Of a stretch of 47,789 bases of DNA, positions 17,901-26,800 are shown one piece after another; position 1 is the first letter of the stretch; each line of letters begins with the position of its first letter. The DNA is from Chloroflexota bacterium (GTDB lineage: Bacteria; Chloroflexota; UBA6077; FW602-bin22; JACPRP01). The notes under the pieces were generated by a model, which did no database searches, was not told where the DNA came from, and was given only the letters and a program-made list of their open reading frames with translations. Position numbers and translations under genes: made by a program. The DNA lies in contig JACPRP010000069.1 in the NCBI GenBank assembly GCA_016189905.1, positions 1 through 47,789 of the forward strand, read 5' to 3'.

Positions 17901-18731
17901 CAGGTTTGGGAAATGCTCGTGGAAATCGTAATGGAATAGGAGGACATCGAAATCCACCAGGGATTTCTCTGACAGCGCAGGAAGCCAGAAGAATGCGCTG
18001 AGCATTGCGCCTAGAATGGCGCTTGCTGCCATCGAGAGCAGAGCCACCAGGATACCCCTTCGAGCGCCCTGTTCCCCCAAGGAACGCTGATAGGAGAAAC
18101 GCTGAAAGAGCAGCGCGCCACAGTACACGATCAAGAAGCCCGAGAAGATGAATGCCGAGAGGTTGTGGGTAAGGATCAGCAACGCGTAGAAGAACCCGGC
18201 GAGGGCAATATCGGCAGGTTGGTGGGTCTGCGCCGCTTTCCTCAACGACCACAGGATGAACGGGAACCAGGTATAAGCCACGTACTCGGCTATGTCTCCC
18301 CGGTAATAAAGGTTCACGATGTGATATGGAACGTACATGTAGACGACGGCGGCGAGCAGTGAGACGGTTGGAGATAGGTATCCTCTCGCGTATAGATAGG
18401 CTCCGACGCCCGACAAGACCATGGCAACCCAGACCAGAAGCTTGAACGAATCAATGAAGCCCGCGCCGAACAGGCGGAAGATCTCGCCCAGGTAATAGGT
18501 CAATGGAGCATAATAATTGAAGAGCGGCAACCCGTATCCGAAGAAGAAGTCCGGGGCCCATCGAGAATAGAGGACGCCATCGCGAATCACGGCGTCGTAC
18601 TCCATCAATCGATAGAGATGAAAGAGCCCATCGCTCGAGGCGAAGAAGTACGGCTGAAACAAAGGCATCGTCGAAAAGCTAGCCAAGAGGGCAACTAGCA
18701 GAAGTTGAAACCTACCACGCTGTGCTTTCAT
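14901..18731 (-). CDS. PTPS-related/YfhO-like giant membrane protein with four C-terminal modules
   Basis: 1276 aa from ATG 18731, with a GGTGGGG Shine-Dalgarno; the frame extends to 18779 without a better signal. The N-terminal ~450 residues hold about eleven membrane helices with SSDGLFHLYRLMEYD, SRWAPDFFFGYGLPLFNYY and LTQFPWRFLAF, the pattern of the membrane family labelled 6-pyruvoyl-tetrahydropterin synthase-related (a historical name; no pterin chemistry is implied). An outside domain (NTLYFPGWQALLDG..., like the YfhO ectodomain) and one more helix follow. Four tandem modules begin near residues 665, 835, 1000 and 1137, each with an LLGY-like strand, an LFW/LYW strand, a W-x-x-GE turn and a PPGxY strand. 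A GT-C-type surface glycosyltransferase is the best guess. Confidence 0.75.
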   Translation of the reverse strand: MKAQRGRFQLLLVALLASFSTMPLFQPYFFASSDGLFHLYRLMEYDAVIRDGVLYSRWAPDFFFGYGLPLFNYYAPLTYYLGEIFRLFGAGFIDSFKLLVWVAMVLSGVGAYLYARGYLSPTVSLLAAVVYMYVPYHIVNLYYRGDIAEYVAYTWFPFILWSLRKAAQTHQPADIALAGFFYALLILTHNLSAFIFSGFLIVYCGALLFQRFSYQRSLGEQGARRGILVALLSMAASAILGAMLSAFFWLPALSEKSLVDFDVLLFHYDFHEHFPNLDQLLSTSLLHRYGVVFQSAEVFGYKLGALQALFLLLGAIALIWRWRHLRPALRVEGMTSLAVAAISFLFIFPISLWVWDAIPMLGLTQFPWRFLAFVALPSALLSGLIVEALPVRPRRVAAGALIVLAIVSSTANLSPIMSNVSEEDISPTGSIQFELTYGAIGTSAAAEYIPKWVKHRPSTSPVAMATILNEKNNPPLAHETPGLEATVVERKANHALYRLSSVAGSTIVLNTLYFPGWQALLDGVRVDLGIDEPSGLIKLSIPAGEHTLRIEFVETRLRLLADGISALGLAAALLLLLRGVRNTYQNLSRVQGAAPYTAPPVVRRVGPRYSLVHGTKLSWRRLLPRVRRPSWSRETMLKVVLVVSLVPAWLGARVAYDSVNAAPQNHRFPLMVNLDRRVMIEGYDVSGVEMSRGLTMRASPGSTVQISLFWRFLERDLKPAEYRPFARLTNSFDQTWAYVESDSAYPEASSRSGSMVDTKLPLAIPPAMPPGVYQIEVGLQSVSASLPLEVARAHVVPMLPGERGGRIGPLIVDKGAAGNGKPARLGEAGHLADPVDFQRRLGLLDYKVVDGEALRSGRPGNPLAPSAQPQSWTTRAGETVHIDLLWRAREKMGDDLVVTARLSGVGRTLWAVRDSQPADGTYPTTFWASGEVVRDQLSLRVPAETPPGRYTLELEVVAPSGPLSIIDRHGAPIGPTLKLGTLMVTPPSSPASVKELKAQNPRALPVGDVLTLVGYTLGRPEAQPGERVHLDLYWLANAPSNSDLRLILELLDQGGKAWPLVSSRPVGDDYPTSQWRSGDLWRGQYDIVLPPAMPEGRSRIVARLEEDGSGQVIGSVDVDHLQVLPRSRVFTASPGNPLVREFENKIRLLGYDAVAGSKSLAGQTPVVVPPQKVEIKVYWQAMAEMATSYTVFVQVLNSAGKLVAQHDAIPGQGESPTTGWIEGEVVADAHPIDIPADLPDGDYTVIAGLYDALSENRLGVAPGEDFMRLTQIKILR

Positions 18732-18779
18732 CCCCACCTTTGACAACCCCGATCCTTTCCCCACTCTCCCGCAACGCAA

Positions 18780-19202
18780 TCAGTTCCACTGATTTCGGAC
18801 CAGACACTGGCATGATATCCAGATGGCGCGCGATGCCAACGCGAAACGGGGGAAACGCAACCCGAAGATCAGGACGAGAATCGCGACCCCTTGGACCTGT
18901 TCCGCTTTCGTCCCAGCATCGAGCTCTACGATAGCCAGGTGCGCCGCGTTTGGCTTGGCCTCCACCACCACGGCGTAGATTTCTGAGTGCATCCGCCAGT
19001 ACTCCCGGCGAGCCTCCTCGCTGGCGATGAAGTCCTGGTGTTGCACGGGAGTGTATTTCTCCCATACGCCGCCTGGACTTCGGAAATCGGGGATGCCCGA
19101 TTCGGTGCTTATCCCAGCTCCCGAAAAAACCACGATCCGCTTCGCCACGGCTATCAAGCCGGCGGCTTTGTCCAGCAAATCATCAGTCACGCCTCGGCTC
19201 AC
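18780..19202 (-). pseudogene. Sir2 NAD-dependent deacylase, 3'-truncated
   Basis: Residues ~1-90 are a clear sirtuin N-terminus: VVFSGAGISTESGIPDFRS is the NAD-binding GAGIS...GIPDFR motif, and PNAAHLAIVELDA precedes the usual ITQNVDGLH block. After about position 18930 the frame loses all sirtuin resemblance; the catalytic His, the zinc cysteines and the rest of the ~250-residue family are absent, so it should be inactive. The start is GTG 19202 with AGGAGG six bases upstream, rather than the TTG at 19208. An apparently intact promoter remains upstream. The 18732-18930 segment has another open frame (…ARHLDIMPVSGPK…) that I do not recognise; the break may be a deletion joining two genes. Confidence 0.75.
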
Positions 19203-19241
19203 AGTCAACCTCCTGGTGAAGGATCAGAGCAGCTAAATCCA

Positions 19242-19270
19242 AATTTACAGGCTGGCGTCTTACATGTCAA
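19242..19270 (-). promoter_or_regulatory. Promoter upstream of the truncated Sir2 gene
   Basis: Minus strand TTGACA (19265-19270), 17-base spacer, TAAATT (19242-19247), 40 bases before the GTG start. May drive the downstream membrane-protein genes now that the sirtuin is broken. Confidence 0.6.
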
Positions 19271-19618
19271 CTTGAAAGTCACAACTCTACAGCAATTTGC
19301 GTTAAGGTTGACCCAGCCCCGACCCTGAGGGCGACTGCTCCTTCTGCTGAAGGACCCCTACACGCTTGGTCCGCTGTTCAATGTTTTCACAAAACGCTGT
19401 AGCCTGCTGTCCAGGACCCAGGCCTCAGGTGCGACTGCTACGCCTGGTTGACCCATAGCGAACCTTCAGAAGGTGTGGAGGTCGAGAGCAAGATCAGGTT
19501 CGAGACCAGGAATACGGCCTAAGAGCAAATTATGAGTTGGCTGCCGATGATCATACAGGCATAATTGTTGCCGTGCAATAGCAAGATAGGCGGTGAGGCG
19601 GAGTTGGTCAGCCCTGAC
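19271..19618. other. Non-coding stretch between the helicase and Sir2 genes
   Basis: No coding frame. Contains TCCTTCTGCTGAAGGA at 19339-19354, an imperfect relative of the 18-bp palindrome at 8560 and 41397. No clear terminator for the helicase gene. Confidence 0.4.
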
Positions 19619-20944
19619 TTAAGCTGCACGACGACGCCGTGTAACCCGCGGAGTTGCCCGGGGCGGGCGCGCGGCTGCCAGGGCCAGCGCTGCGGCGGCC
19701 ACGTCCACTGGATCGTGATCCTCGAGCAGATCCTCTATGATTGCCCGATACTGACCCCATTGCCCCCGGGCAAGGGTCTCTGCCAGGCGTTCTTCCAGGA
19801 TCTGCGCTTCACGCTCCTCTACCTCGGCTCCAGTCGGTACTTGCTCGCGTCGGATGCGCGTGCCGGTGACACGCTCGATGACCCTAAGCTCACGCATCTC
19901 CCACGGGTTCACGAAGGTGATCGCTTCACCACGTCTTCCGAGTCGGCCCGTGCGCCCAATGCGGTGGACGTAATACTCGGGGTCGGGAGGCATGTCAAAG
20001 TTCACGACCGGGCTCACGTCAGGGATGTCGAGCCCTCGCGCCGCTACGTCAGTTGCCACCAGGACTTCGGACTGACCTGCGCGAAAGGCCCGTAGCACCC
20101 GCTCCCGCACTTGCTGGCCAAAATCGCCGTGCAGCCCTTCGGCTAGATAGCCTCGCGCCTGGAGCCGCTCGACTAGCTCATCCACCGTCCGTTTAGTAGC
20201 ACAGAAGACCAGCGCTCGCTCTGACCGCCTGGCGTCAAGGACGCGGCAGAGTGCGTCGAACTTGCGGCGAAACGGTACCTCATAGTAGACCTGGGCGGTC
20301 TCGGGGACGGTCAGCGCTCGCGGTTGGCTCAGGCGAATGATCTCAGGTTCACGCATATAGTGGCGTGCCAACTTCAAGATAGGGTCAGGCATCGTTGCCG
20401 AAAAGAGCGCCGTCAACCGGTCGGTGGGAAGATGGCCCATAATGTACTCCACGTCGTCTAGGAACCCCATGTCGAGCATGACATCGGCCTCGTCTAACAT
20501 CAGCATGCCCACTTTGGACAGGTCAATCGTACCGCGTCGCATGTGATCCATCAGCCGGCCGGGCGTGGCCACAATTGCGTGAACACCGTGGCGCAATGCT
20601 CTTAGCTGGCGCTCGATAGGTTGGCCTCCGTAGATCGGTACCAGGAGTAACCCTCGGTGACGGCCAATGCCGTTGAGTTGCTCGGCCACTTGCACCGCTA
20701 GCTCTCGGGTAGGGGCGAGAACGATAGCCTGGGGTACCAGATGCTCGATGTCGATGCGCTCGACGAGCGGAATGCCGAAAGCAGCGGTCTTGCCCGTGCC
20801 GGTAAGGGCTTGAGCAACGATATCGCGTCCCTGCAAGAGCGCCGGGATGGCCCGCACCTGGACCGGGGTTGGCTCTTCAAAACCCATATCGTCCATGCTC
20901 TTCAGCACCGGTTTACTCAGCCCCAACTCGCGAAAGCTGGTCAT
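19619..20944 (-). CDS. DEAD-box ATP-dependent RNA helicase
   Basis: 441 aa from ATG 20944, chosen because GGAGGGG lies about six bases upstream and the protein then begins MTSFRELGLSKPVLKSM as in the family; the frame is open to 21076 without support. All helicase motifs are present: Q motif GFEEPTPVQ (~21-29), motif I ALTGTGKT (~45-52), PTRELAVQ, TPGR, motif II LDEADVML (~150), SATMP (~183), VATDVAARGLDIP, and motif VI HRIGRTGR (~328). The tail is short and basic (PRVTRRRRAA). It unwinds RNA duplexes, probably in ribosome assembly, mRNA turnover or cold response; which of these cannot be told from sequence. CshA/RhlE-like in size. Confidence 0.93.
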   Translation of the reverse strand: MTSFRELGLSKPVLKSMDDMGFEEPTPVQVRAIPALLQGRDIVAQALTGTGKTAAFGIPLVERIDIEHLVPQAIVLAPTRELAVQVAEQLNGIGRHRGLLLVPIYGGQPIERQLRALRHGVHAIVATPGRLMDHMRRGTIDLSKVGMLMLDEADVMLDMGFLDDVEYIMGHLPTDRLTALFSATMPDPILKLARHYMREPEIIRLSQPRALTVPETAQVYYEVPFRRKFDALCRVLDARRSERALVFCATKRTVDELVERLQARGYLAEGLHGDFGQQVRERVLRAFRAGQSEVLVATDVAARGLDIPDVSPVVNFDMPPDPEYYVHRIGRTGRLGRRGEAITFVNPWEMRELRVIERVTGTRIRREQVPTGAEVEEREAQILEERLAETLARGQWGQYRAIIEDLLEDHDPVDVAAAALALAAARPPRATPRVTRRRRAA

Positions 20945-21133
20945 AGCCCCCCTCCAATTATGGAGATTTCTGCCCGTGGCAGTTGCTCTCCGGGTCGAGT
21001 CTGCATTCTTCGTGCCGAGATGTCCGGGGTAACAGAGCCGCAAGAGTAGGATTGCCACGAGGATATCGGTGACCAATGCTGGTAACAGAAGCGGCCACTC
21101 GTTTTCATTATTCGCAATAGGGGCCGTTAGCGA

Positions 21134-21853
21134 CTAAGCCATTGATCGTCCGCAATCGTAAGCCAGCAGTGTCAGGTCTGGCTCACGGGCCCATTGGGCC
21201 AAATCACCGACTGGGGCACATGCCGCTGTGAGCGAACCTTCAGGAATCTCGGTCCTTCCCTCATCTTGGACCCCATATACTCTCCCCTCCGCAAGCAACT
21301 GGCGCAATCGAGATTGCGGAGCACGTATTAGGGCCAAGGGCCCGCCTTTAGCCAGCCACATCGACCAATCCGGTAGGCTGGAGCAATCCTTTTGCAGAGC
21401 CAAGATAGCGTGTGCGGCCTGCGCCGCGAATTTCCCCGCCGACATTTCCAGGTCAGTGTTAGCGAAGATTGCGACGCATGCCGCGTCTTCCGTCCACTCT
21501 TGCATCGAGGTCCGTGCTAGTCTGCCGGTAAACAGCTTCAAGTGTGCCAAAAAACTGGCACGGCTTCTGGGGCGAGGGCGAAAAACTACCAGTCGCGGCA
21601 CATCCGGAGATGGCGGTGTGGCAATGCCTTCTCGTGTGCGAGCCAGACTAGTCATCTCGTCTGCTTCGGCCCGCAAGACAATTTTCGCCATAGCGTTGTC
21701 GTACCATCGAGTGTAGCCTGGATGCGAACGGAACCGGTGGTGCGCAACAATGGCGGCGCGAGCCGCCAGGAGCGCCAGATCAGCCCCAGGTATGCCTGGT
21801 ACGGCCAGGTAGTATTGGACTGGTTCCGAAATCGCTTGAGCGCGGCTGTTCAT
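21134..21853 (-). CDS. Pth2-family peptidyl-tRNA hydrolase-like protein with two half-domains
   Basis: 239 aa, about twice the ~115-120 residues of Pth2. The second half (about 125-235) carries the family hallmarks: EMSAGKFAAQAAHAILAL (canonical MxxGKxAAQxxHA) and DEGRTEIPEGSLTAACAP (canonical DAGxTxxxxGSxT). The first half (about 10-115) looks like a degenerate copy: ADLALLAARAAIVAHH aligns with the GK-AAQ-HA helix and WYDNAMAKIVLRAEADEM with the central W...KIVL strand, but the signature Lys is absent. Pth2 releases peptides from stalled peptidyl-tRNA; whether this one is active is unknown. It lies directly downstream of tRNA-Pro. Confidence 0.75.
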   Translation of the reverse strand: MNSRAQAISEPVQYYLAVPGIPGADLALLAARAAIVAHHRFRSHPGYTRWYDNAMAKIVLRAEADEMTSLARTREGIATPPSPDVPRLVVFRPRPRSRASFLAHLKLFTGRLARTSMQEWTEDAACVAIFANTDLEMSAGKFAAQAAHAILALQKDCSSLPDWSMWLAKGGPLALIRAPQSRLRQLLAEGRVYGVQDEGRTEIPEGSLTAACAPVGDLAQWAREPDLTLLAYDCGRSMA

Positions 21854-21882
21854 GCGGTCATCTCTCTTGTGTCATAATAACC

Positions 21883-21908
21883 AAAAAAGAGCCGTCGAAA
21901 GACGGCCC
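21883..21908 (-). terminator. Intrinsic terminator of tRNA-Pro
   Basis: Minus strand GGCCGTC-TTTC-GACGGCTC hairpin (21889-21908) followed by six T (21883-21888), ten bases after the tRNA CCA end. Confidence 0.9.
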
Positions 21909-21917
21909 TTTCCTTGA

Positions 21918-21995
<78 letters not shown>

Positions 21996-22062
21996 CAAGC
22001 AATATTATAGCTCATGTGGGCGGACTTTGCCAAGCTGGTGATGGCAAGATTTTAGGATTTTT

Positions 22063-23442
22063 CTAGAGAGCGGCTGGCTTCAGTGCCGCTGCGCCATTTG
22101 TGCCCCAGAAGGTTGGGATGCTCTGGGCAAAGCTTGCCTTCGACATAGGACCCTGGATGCCCTGGCTGCGAGCCAGGTATTCCATCTTGCTCACCAGGTT
22201 CGTAATGACCTCTTCCCAGGTGTAGTGGCGTGCCGTTAGCTTGCCTGACTTCCGGATGCTCTCTTTCTCCTCCTCGTGTTCTTCGAGGTAGGTGACGTAT
22301 TCGACGATCTCGGCCGGGTCGTCGGTCTCGAGTACGATGGCGTTCTCCAGCGGAATGGCGTAATCTTCTCCAGTACAGCCGGTGAAGGCGATGCCCCCGG
22401 CGGCCATCGTTTCCAGACCCACGAGCCCGAATGGCTCGTGCCCACTATTGGCGAGGACGCCGTCGGCGCCATAATAGATCAGCCGCGACAGCTCTTCGTT
22501 GAGGTAGAATTTCAGATTGAGGATATCGGCATCGCCCGCTTCCTCGATCGCTCGTATGCGCTCGTCTACCGTGTCGCCCTGGCATCTGACGTCTTTGACG
22601 ACCAGGCCGGCGCCTCGGGCGTTGTCAATGACCTCTCCTTCGTGGGCCTCGACACCACCGCGCGCCATAAGGACGACCGGCGCCCCCTTTGCTTTGAGCC
22701 TGGCGACCGATTCGATGGCCATGTTCCAGCGCTTGTCCGGGTCCCATCTCGCTATCTTCGAAAGGACCAGTTTGTTGTTCAGGGCACGGCGCAGCTCTCC
22801 AGCCTTTTTGCTCTCCACCTTCTTGAGCAGGCGTCGCGGAATGCCGTTCGGGATCACCAGGGGGTTCAACCCCATCTGCCACATAATGTGCTTCATATAG
22901 CGGCTTACCGTAGTGAGGGTGACGTTCTGTTTCAGACGGGGCCAGTCGATGCGGTCGAACGAAAAGGTGTTGTTGGCGTTCCAGAGCATCAGGGTATGGT
23001 CCCTTAAACCTTCTCTCTTCAGCTCGTCAGCTAACCTACAAACAGCCTCGGCCGTTTGCCATTCCTCGGCCGCGACCACGACGAACCTACCGTCTCGCAC
23101 CGCCGGGCCGATCACTTCGCGCGCGAGGAAGGTTGGCGCAGACTCCTTGAAGTCCCAAAGCTTCTCTTCCTCGGCCTCGTAAACGCCGCCGGGATGGTAT
23201 CGGCTAATCCATTGACACCATCGATGCAGCGTCAGCTTTCCATCAAGCCGGCTTTCCCGTCCCTCGCGAAAAGGATTGCCGACGAACAGCAGGTGGGTAT
23301 CGTAGCCCATCGAGGCCAAACTTTCGGAAAGGTGAGTGACACGTACGCCCAGTCCCCCAGCCAACGAATACCGATCTGGCCCTTCGAAGGACATAACCAC
23401 GAAGGTTGTGTTGTCTCTATTTATCCTTGCCGACGATTTCAT
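22063..23442 (-). CDS. GT-B glycosyltransferase, GT4/GT5-like
   Basis: 459 aa from ATG 23442 (GGGGGG eight bases upstream); the frame is open to 23511 without better support. The N-terminal GGLGVRVTHLSESLASMGYDTHLL resembles the nucleotide-sugar/acceptor loop of glycogen/starch synthase-type enzymes. The C-terminal Rossmann half has LSKIARWDPDKRWNMAIE and the E-x7-E element in SGHEPFGLVGLETMAAGG (~residue 330-345), typical of retaining GT4 enzymes. No signal peptide, so cytoplasmic. Sugar and acceptor are unknown; position at the end of the glycan gene run suggests a role there. Confidence 0.82.
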   Translation of the reverse strand: MKSSARINRDNTTFVVMSFEGPDRYSLAGGLGVRVTHLSESLASMGYDTHLLFVGNPFREGRESRLDGKLTLHRWCQWISRYHPGGVYEAEEEKLWDFKESAPTFLAREVIGPAVRDGRFVVVAAEEWQTAEAVCRLADELKREGLRDHTLMLWNANNTFSFDRIDWPRLKQNVTLTTVSRYMKHIMWQMGLNPLVIPNGIPRRLLKKVESKKAGELRRALNNKLVLSKIARWDPDKRWNMAIESVARLKAKGAPVVLMARGGVEAHEGEVIDNARGAGLVVKDVRCQGDTVDERIRAIEEAGDADILNLKFYLNEELSRLIYYGADGVLANSGHEPFGLVGLETMAAGGIAFTGCTGEDYAIPLENAIVLETDDPAEIVEYVTYLEEHEEEKESIRKSGKLTARHYTWEEVITNLVSKMEYLARSQGIQGPMSKASFAQSIPTFWGTNGAAALKPAAL

Positions 23443-23826
23443 TCTATTAGCCCCCCTTTCCCGAATAGGCAAGTGACTGACCGTACAGCTCTGTCCTCTT
23501 TTCGACCACAATGTCGCTGATAGGGATCAGGGCGCTTTGATATCAACTGACCCATCAGCAGGGATCGCCAGGCGATAGCAGTGTGTGAAAACGATCGGCT
23601 GCGCAAGCAGACGATGCTGTTACGCGAGCGAATAGCACCCTCATCGGCAGCATGATCCAGATTGAAAGCGCTTGTCGAAGGATCTGTGCTAGCCGCCTTC
23701 GCGAACGTAGCGGAGCAGCGTACAGGTCAATTCTAGATTGCCTTAAAGCATTGTTTGTAGAGCAAGAAATGTGCCGCGCAATATGGGGATTATGGCGATT
23801 GTTGCGGCAAAAGACCGCAAAAAGGC
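23443..23826. other. Non-coding stretch between the YfhO-flippase fusion gene and the GT4 gene
   Basis: No supported gene. A weak 6-bp stem (TTGCGG 23802-23807 with CCGCAA 23815-23820) lies just after the fusion gene's stop but lacks a following U-run. The GT4 promoter is presumably here; I see no good -35/-10 pair. Confidence 0.35.
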
Positions 23827-26800
23827 TTAGCTCCGCCGCAGGTCGGCATCGGCGCTGGTCTGACTTCGGGCCTCACGACCGAACAGTTTTCGCGCGATGT
23901 CGACGTCGTCGGAGCTAAACGTGCCGAGCGCGATCAATGCCACGCCGTATGCGGCGGTGCCTCCCAATGCCGTCAACAGGGGATAGGCATCGCGCATCTG
24001 CCAGAGGACAGCGGCCATGACGGCTGCCGCGGTAGCTGGCCGGATCGCCAGGCTAAGCAGTGGGATGCGGCCAAGGTGTTGGCGGACTACGTAGAAGAAG
24101 GGCAGCAGCAGGACAATTTCTGAAAGTATAGTGACTACGCTGGCGCCGACGTAGCCGTACCGTGGGATAAGCACGAGGTTGGCCGCTATGTTGAAGCTAG
24201 CGGCAATGAGGAAGCTCGTGGTGATGAAGCGCTGCTGGTTGATGGCGATCAAAACGTACTGCGTCAGGCTATTGACATAACTAAACGGCAGAAACCAGAT
24301 CAGTATCTGCAGCGCAATGGCCGAATGAGGTAGGTACTCCCTGCCGCCGAACAGGAGGATGATCGGCTCGGCCAGAAACGCCGTGCCGACGGCGATCGGT
24401 ATGCTCAGCAGAAGCAGGAAGCGCAGGGCCAGGACGTAGGCCCTGACGAACGAGTCTTTTGCCGAATCGGCATAGCGCGACAATACTGGGAACAGGGCAA
24501 TCGTAAACGTCGATGGGATGATGTTCAACCCGTCGATGAACTTGTAGGCGGTGCTGTAGAAGCCGACCTCTCGATTGCCTCGCACGGATTGCATGATGGG
24601 AATATCGATGCGAAAGAACATCGTGGCGAGCAACTGGTTGATCATCAGCGGCCACGACGTGCCTAGCATTCCTCTGATAAGCCTGCCATCGATCTCGATT
24701 CTTGGCCGCAGCAATACCTTCACGACCAGAAGGACGAAAACCACCGCCGTAACGCTGTTCACCACCACAGAAACGCCGGCCAATCCTACGATGCCCCAGC
24801 CGAGCAGCAGCGCCACGCCGCCCAGCACGACTTTGAGCAGTGTCGTTCCAACGGTCACCAGGGCGGGATACTCCATCTTCTCGTGCGCGAGAAAAAGCGA
24901 ACTGAAAGCGGCGGCGATATTGGCTGGCAGTAGTGATGTGGCCAGTAGAATTATCGCCAGCGTTGTCTCGCTGTCGAGCCCGAAGAACGCGCGCCACAGA
25001 TAAAGGAAGACCGCGATGGTCGGCGCGGCCGCCAGTACGAGTAGCAGCCTGAAGATCATCGTGTTCGTAAGATACCGGTTGCTCTGCGCACGGTCCCTGG
25101 CAACCTCGCGCTGCACCAGAGTGGCCAGGCCGAAGTTCGTGAAGATCTCGAAATAGGCGTATACTATGGAGGCAAACATATACTTGCCCACGTTGTCGGG
25201 CAGAAGTATTCTGAGCATCAGCATAGCGAAGGCTACGTCGATCACTTTGTTCACCAGCGACGTCGCCATCGGCGCAAAGCTATTCTTGGCGACCCGCTGA
25301 ATGGCTAGGTTGCCGCCTTTCGTGTAGCCGCGCGAGACCAGCATAGCCGCGAGCCCCAGGCCCACTAGCAGCAGGCTGATGAAGCTACCAAGGAGACCGA
25401 CCTTCAAGGAAAGTGGACTATAAACGAACTTCACCGTGTGGGACCCGGCGGGAAGCGGCACGGCGCGGAAGTTGTAGTTGGCGCGGTAGATCTGCGCCTC
25501 TTGCTCGTCAATGGTCACGTCCCAGCCATCAAAGTACGTGTCTGACAGCACCAGCACGCCGCCACTGTCGTTTTGGGCGTCGACGATCACCTGGTTCGGG
25601 CTATAGCTGATAACTGTCGCGGTGTCTTTCCCACCGGTATCGGCCAGACCAATGCCCGCATTATTTGCGGGCCAGTCCTGGATCACCACCTCGCGTCGCG
25701 GGTCGAAGTCCGCATCGCGGAGCACAGCCAGCGCCTGCTCTGCACTCGCCACGGGTCGTATGCGATGAACCAGGAAGGCCCGTGGCAGATAATCTCGGTT
25801 GCGGTAAATGGATATCTCGTCTTGATAGACGAGCTCGAGACTGTCGTTATTCAATGGCTCAGATGACAGGACGTATTTCACGTTCAACAGATCCAGCCAT
25901 TTGGAGCTGAGTGATGGCGGCGTCGACAGGGTCTTAATCATACTGTAAAGCAATCCGTGTGGCTCCTCCATCAGACGCCAGAAATCCACGTATTGCTTCA
26001 GAATGACGGTATCGTATCCCCGAATATCCTGTAGCCCATATCTCATTCCCAGGTTCGGCTTCAAGATATCATCGGTGCCAAAGGTGGCGATGCGATAAAG
26101 GCTCTTGTCCTGCCTCAGAAACTCGATCGACGGCGGCGTTCTCTCCAGCGCGCTGGCATCGCTCTTTGAATTGAACCCGGTGCCGAAGTAAAACAGGTCG
26201 GCGAGCAGCAAGGCGATGGCTGCCGATTGCCAGAGCCAAGGTCTTCCCTTTAAGCGAAATCCCAGCCACAGAATCAAGCCCGAGCCGGCGAGAAACGCGC
26301 CGAAAACCAGCGCGTTGCGATACTCGTAGGAGACGAGCATCTGCGGACCGTCGAATACTTGCTGTAGCTTCTCCGATCTAGCCAGGAGCGATGAGGCGAG
26401 TGTCAGAGTTCTTCCTCGGAAGACGAAAGAGGCGACCAGCACGGCGACGACGGCCAGTCCGGCGAGGAATACCGCCAGCGCGTACGATTGCCTCAGCCAC
26501 CTCGCAACGCCTGCGACCGAGCCTTGTGTCAGGGATGAGAAGTGTCCGGCCCCGATGCCGGCCAGGATGGTGACGCTGATCGTGTAGGGGTATATCCAGC
26601 GAAACGGCGTGTGCAACTGGTCGAAGCCTGGAATGCCGTAGAAGAAAATGGCGTAAAGCGGCGAGCCGAAGGCGAGCAGAAGCGAGAATACCGCGTAGCT
26701 GAGGAAGATAACCGTATGGCGCGCGCTGCGAAAGATAACGGCGGCGATTGCCAGAACCAGTGGGAGAACGCCGACGTAGCTGGCGGCCTCGACATAATTC

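Noticed and set aside
18712-19065. 117-aa minus-strand frame overlapping the Sir2 remnant
   Set aside because: No recognisable family and no ribosome site; possibly a fragment joined by deletion, but not supportable as a gene.
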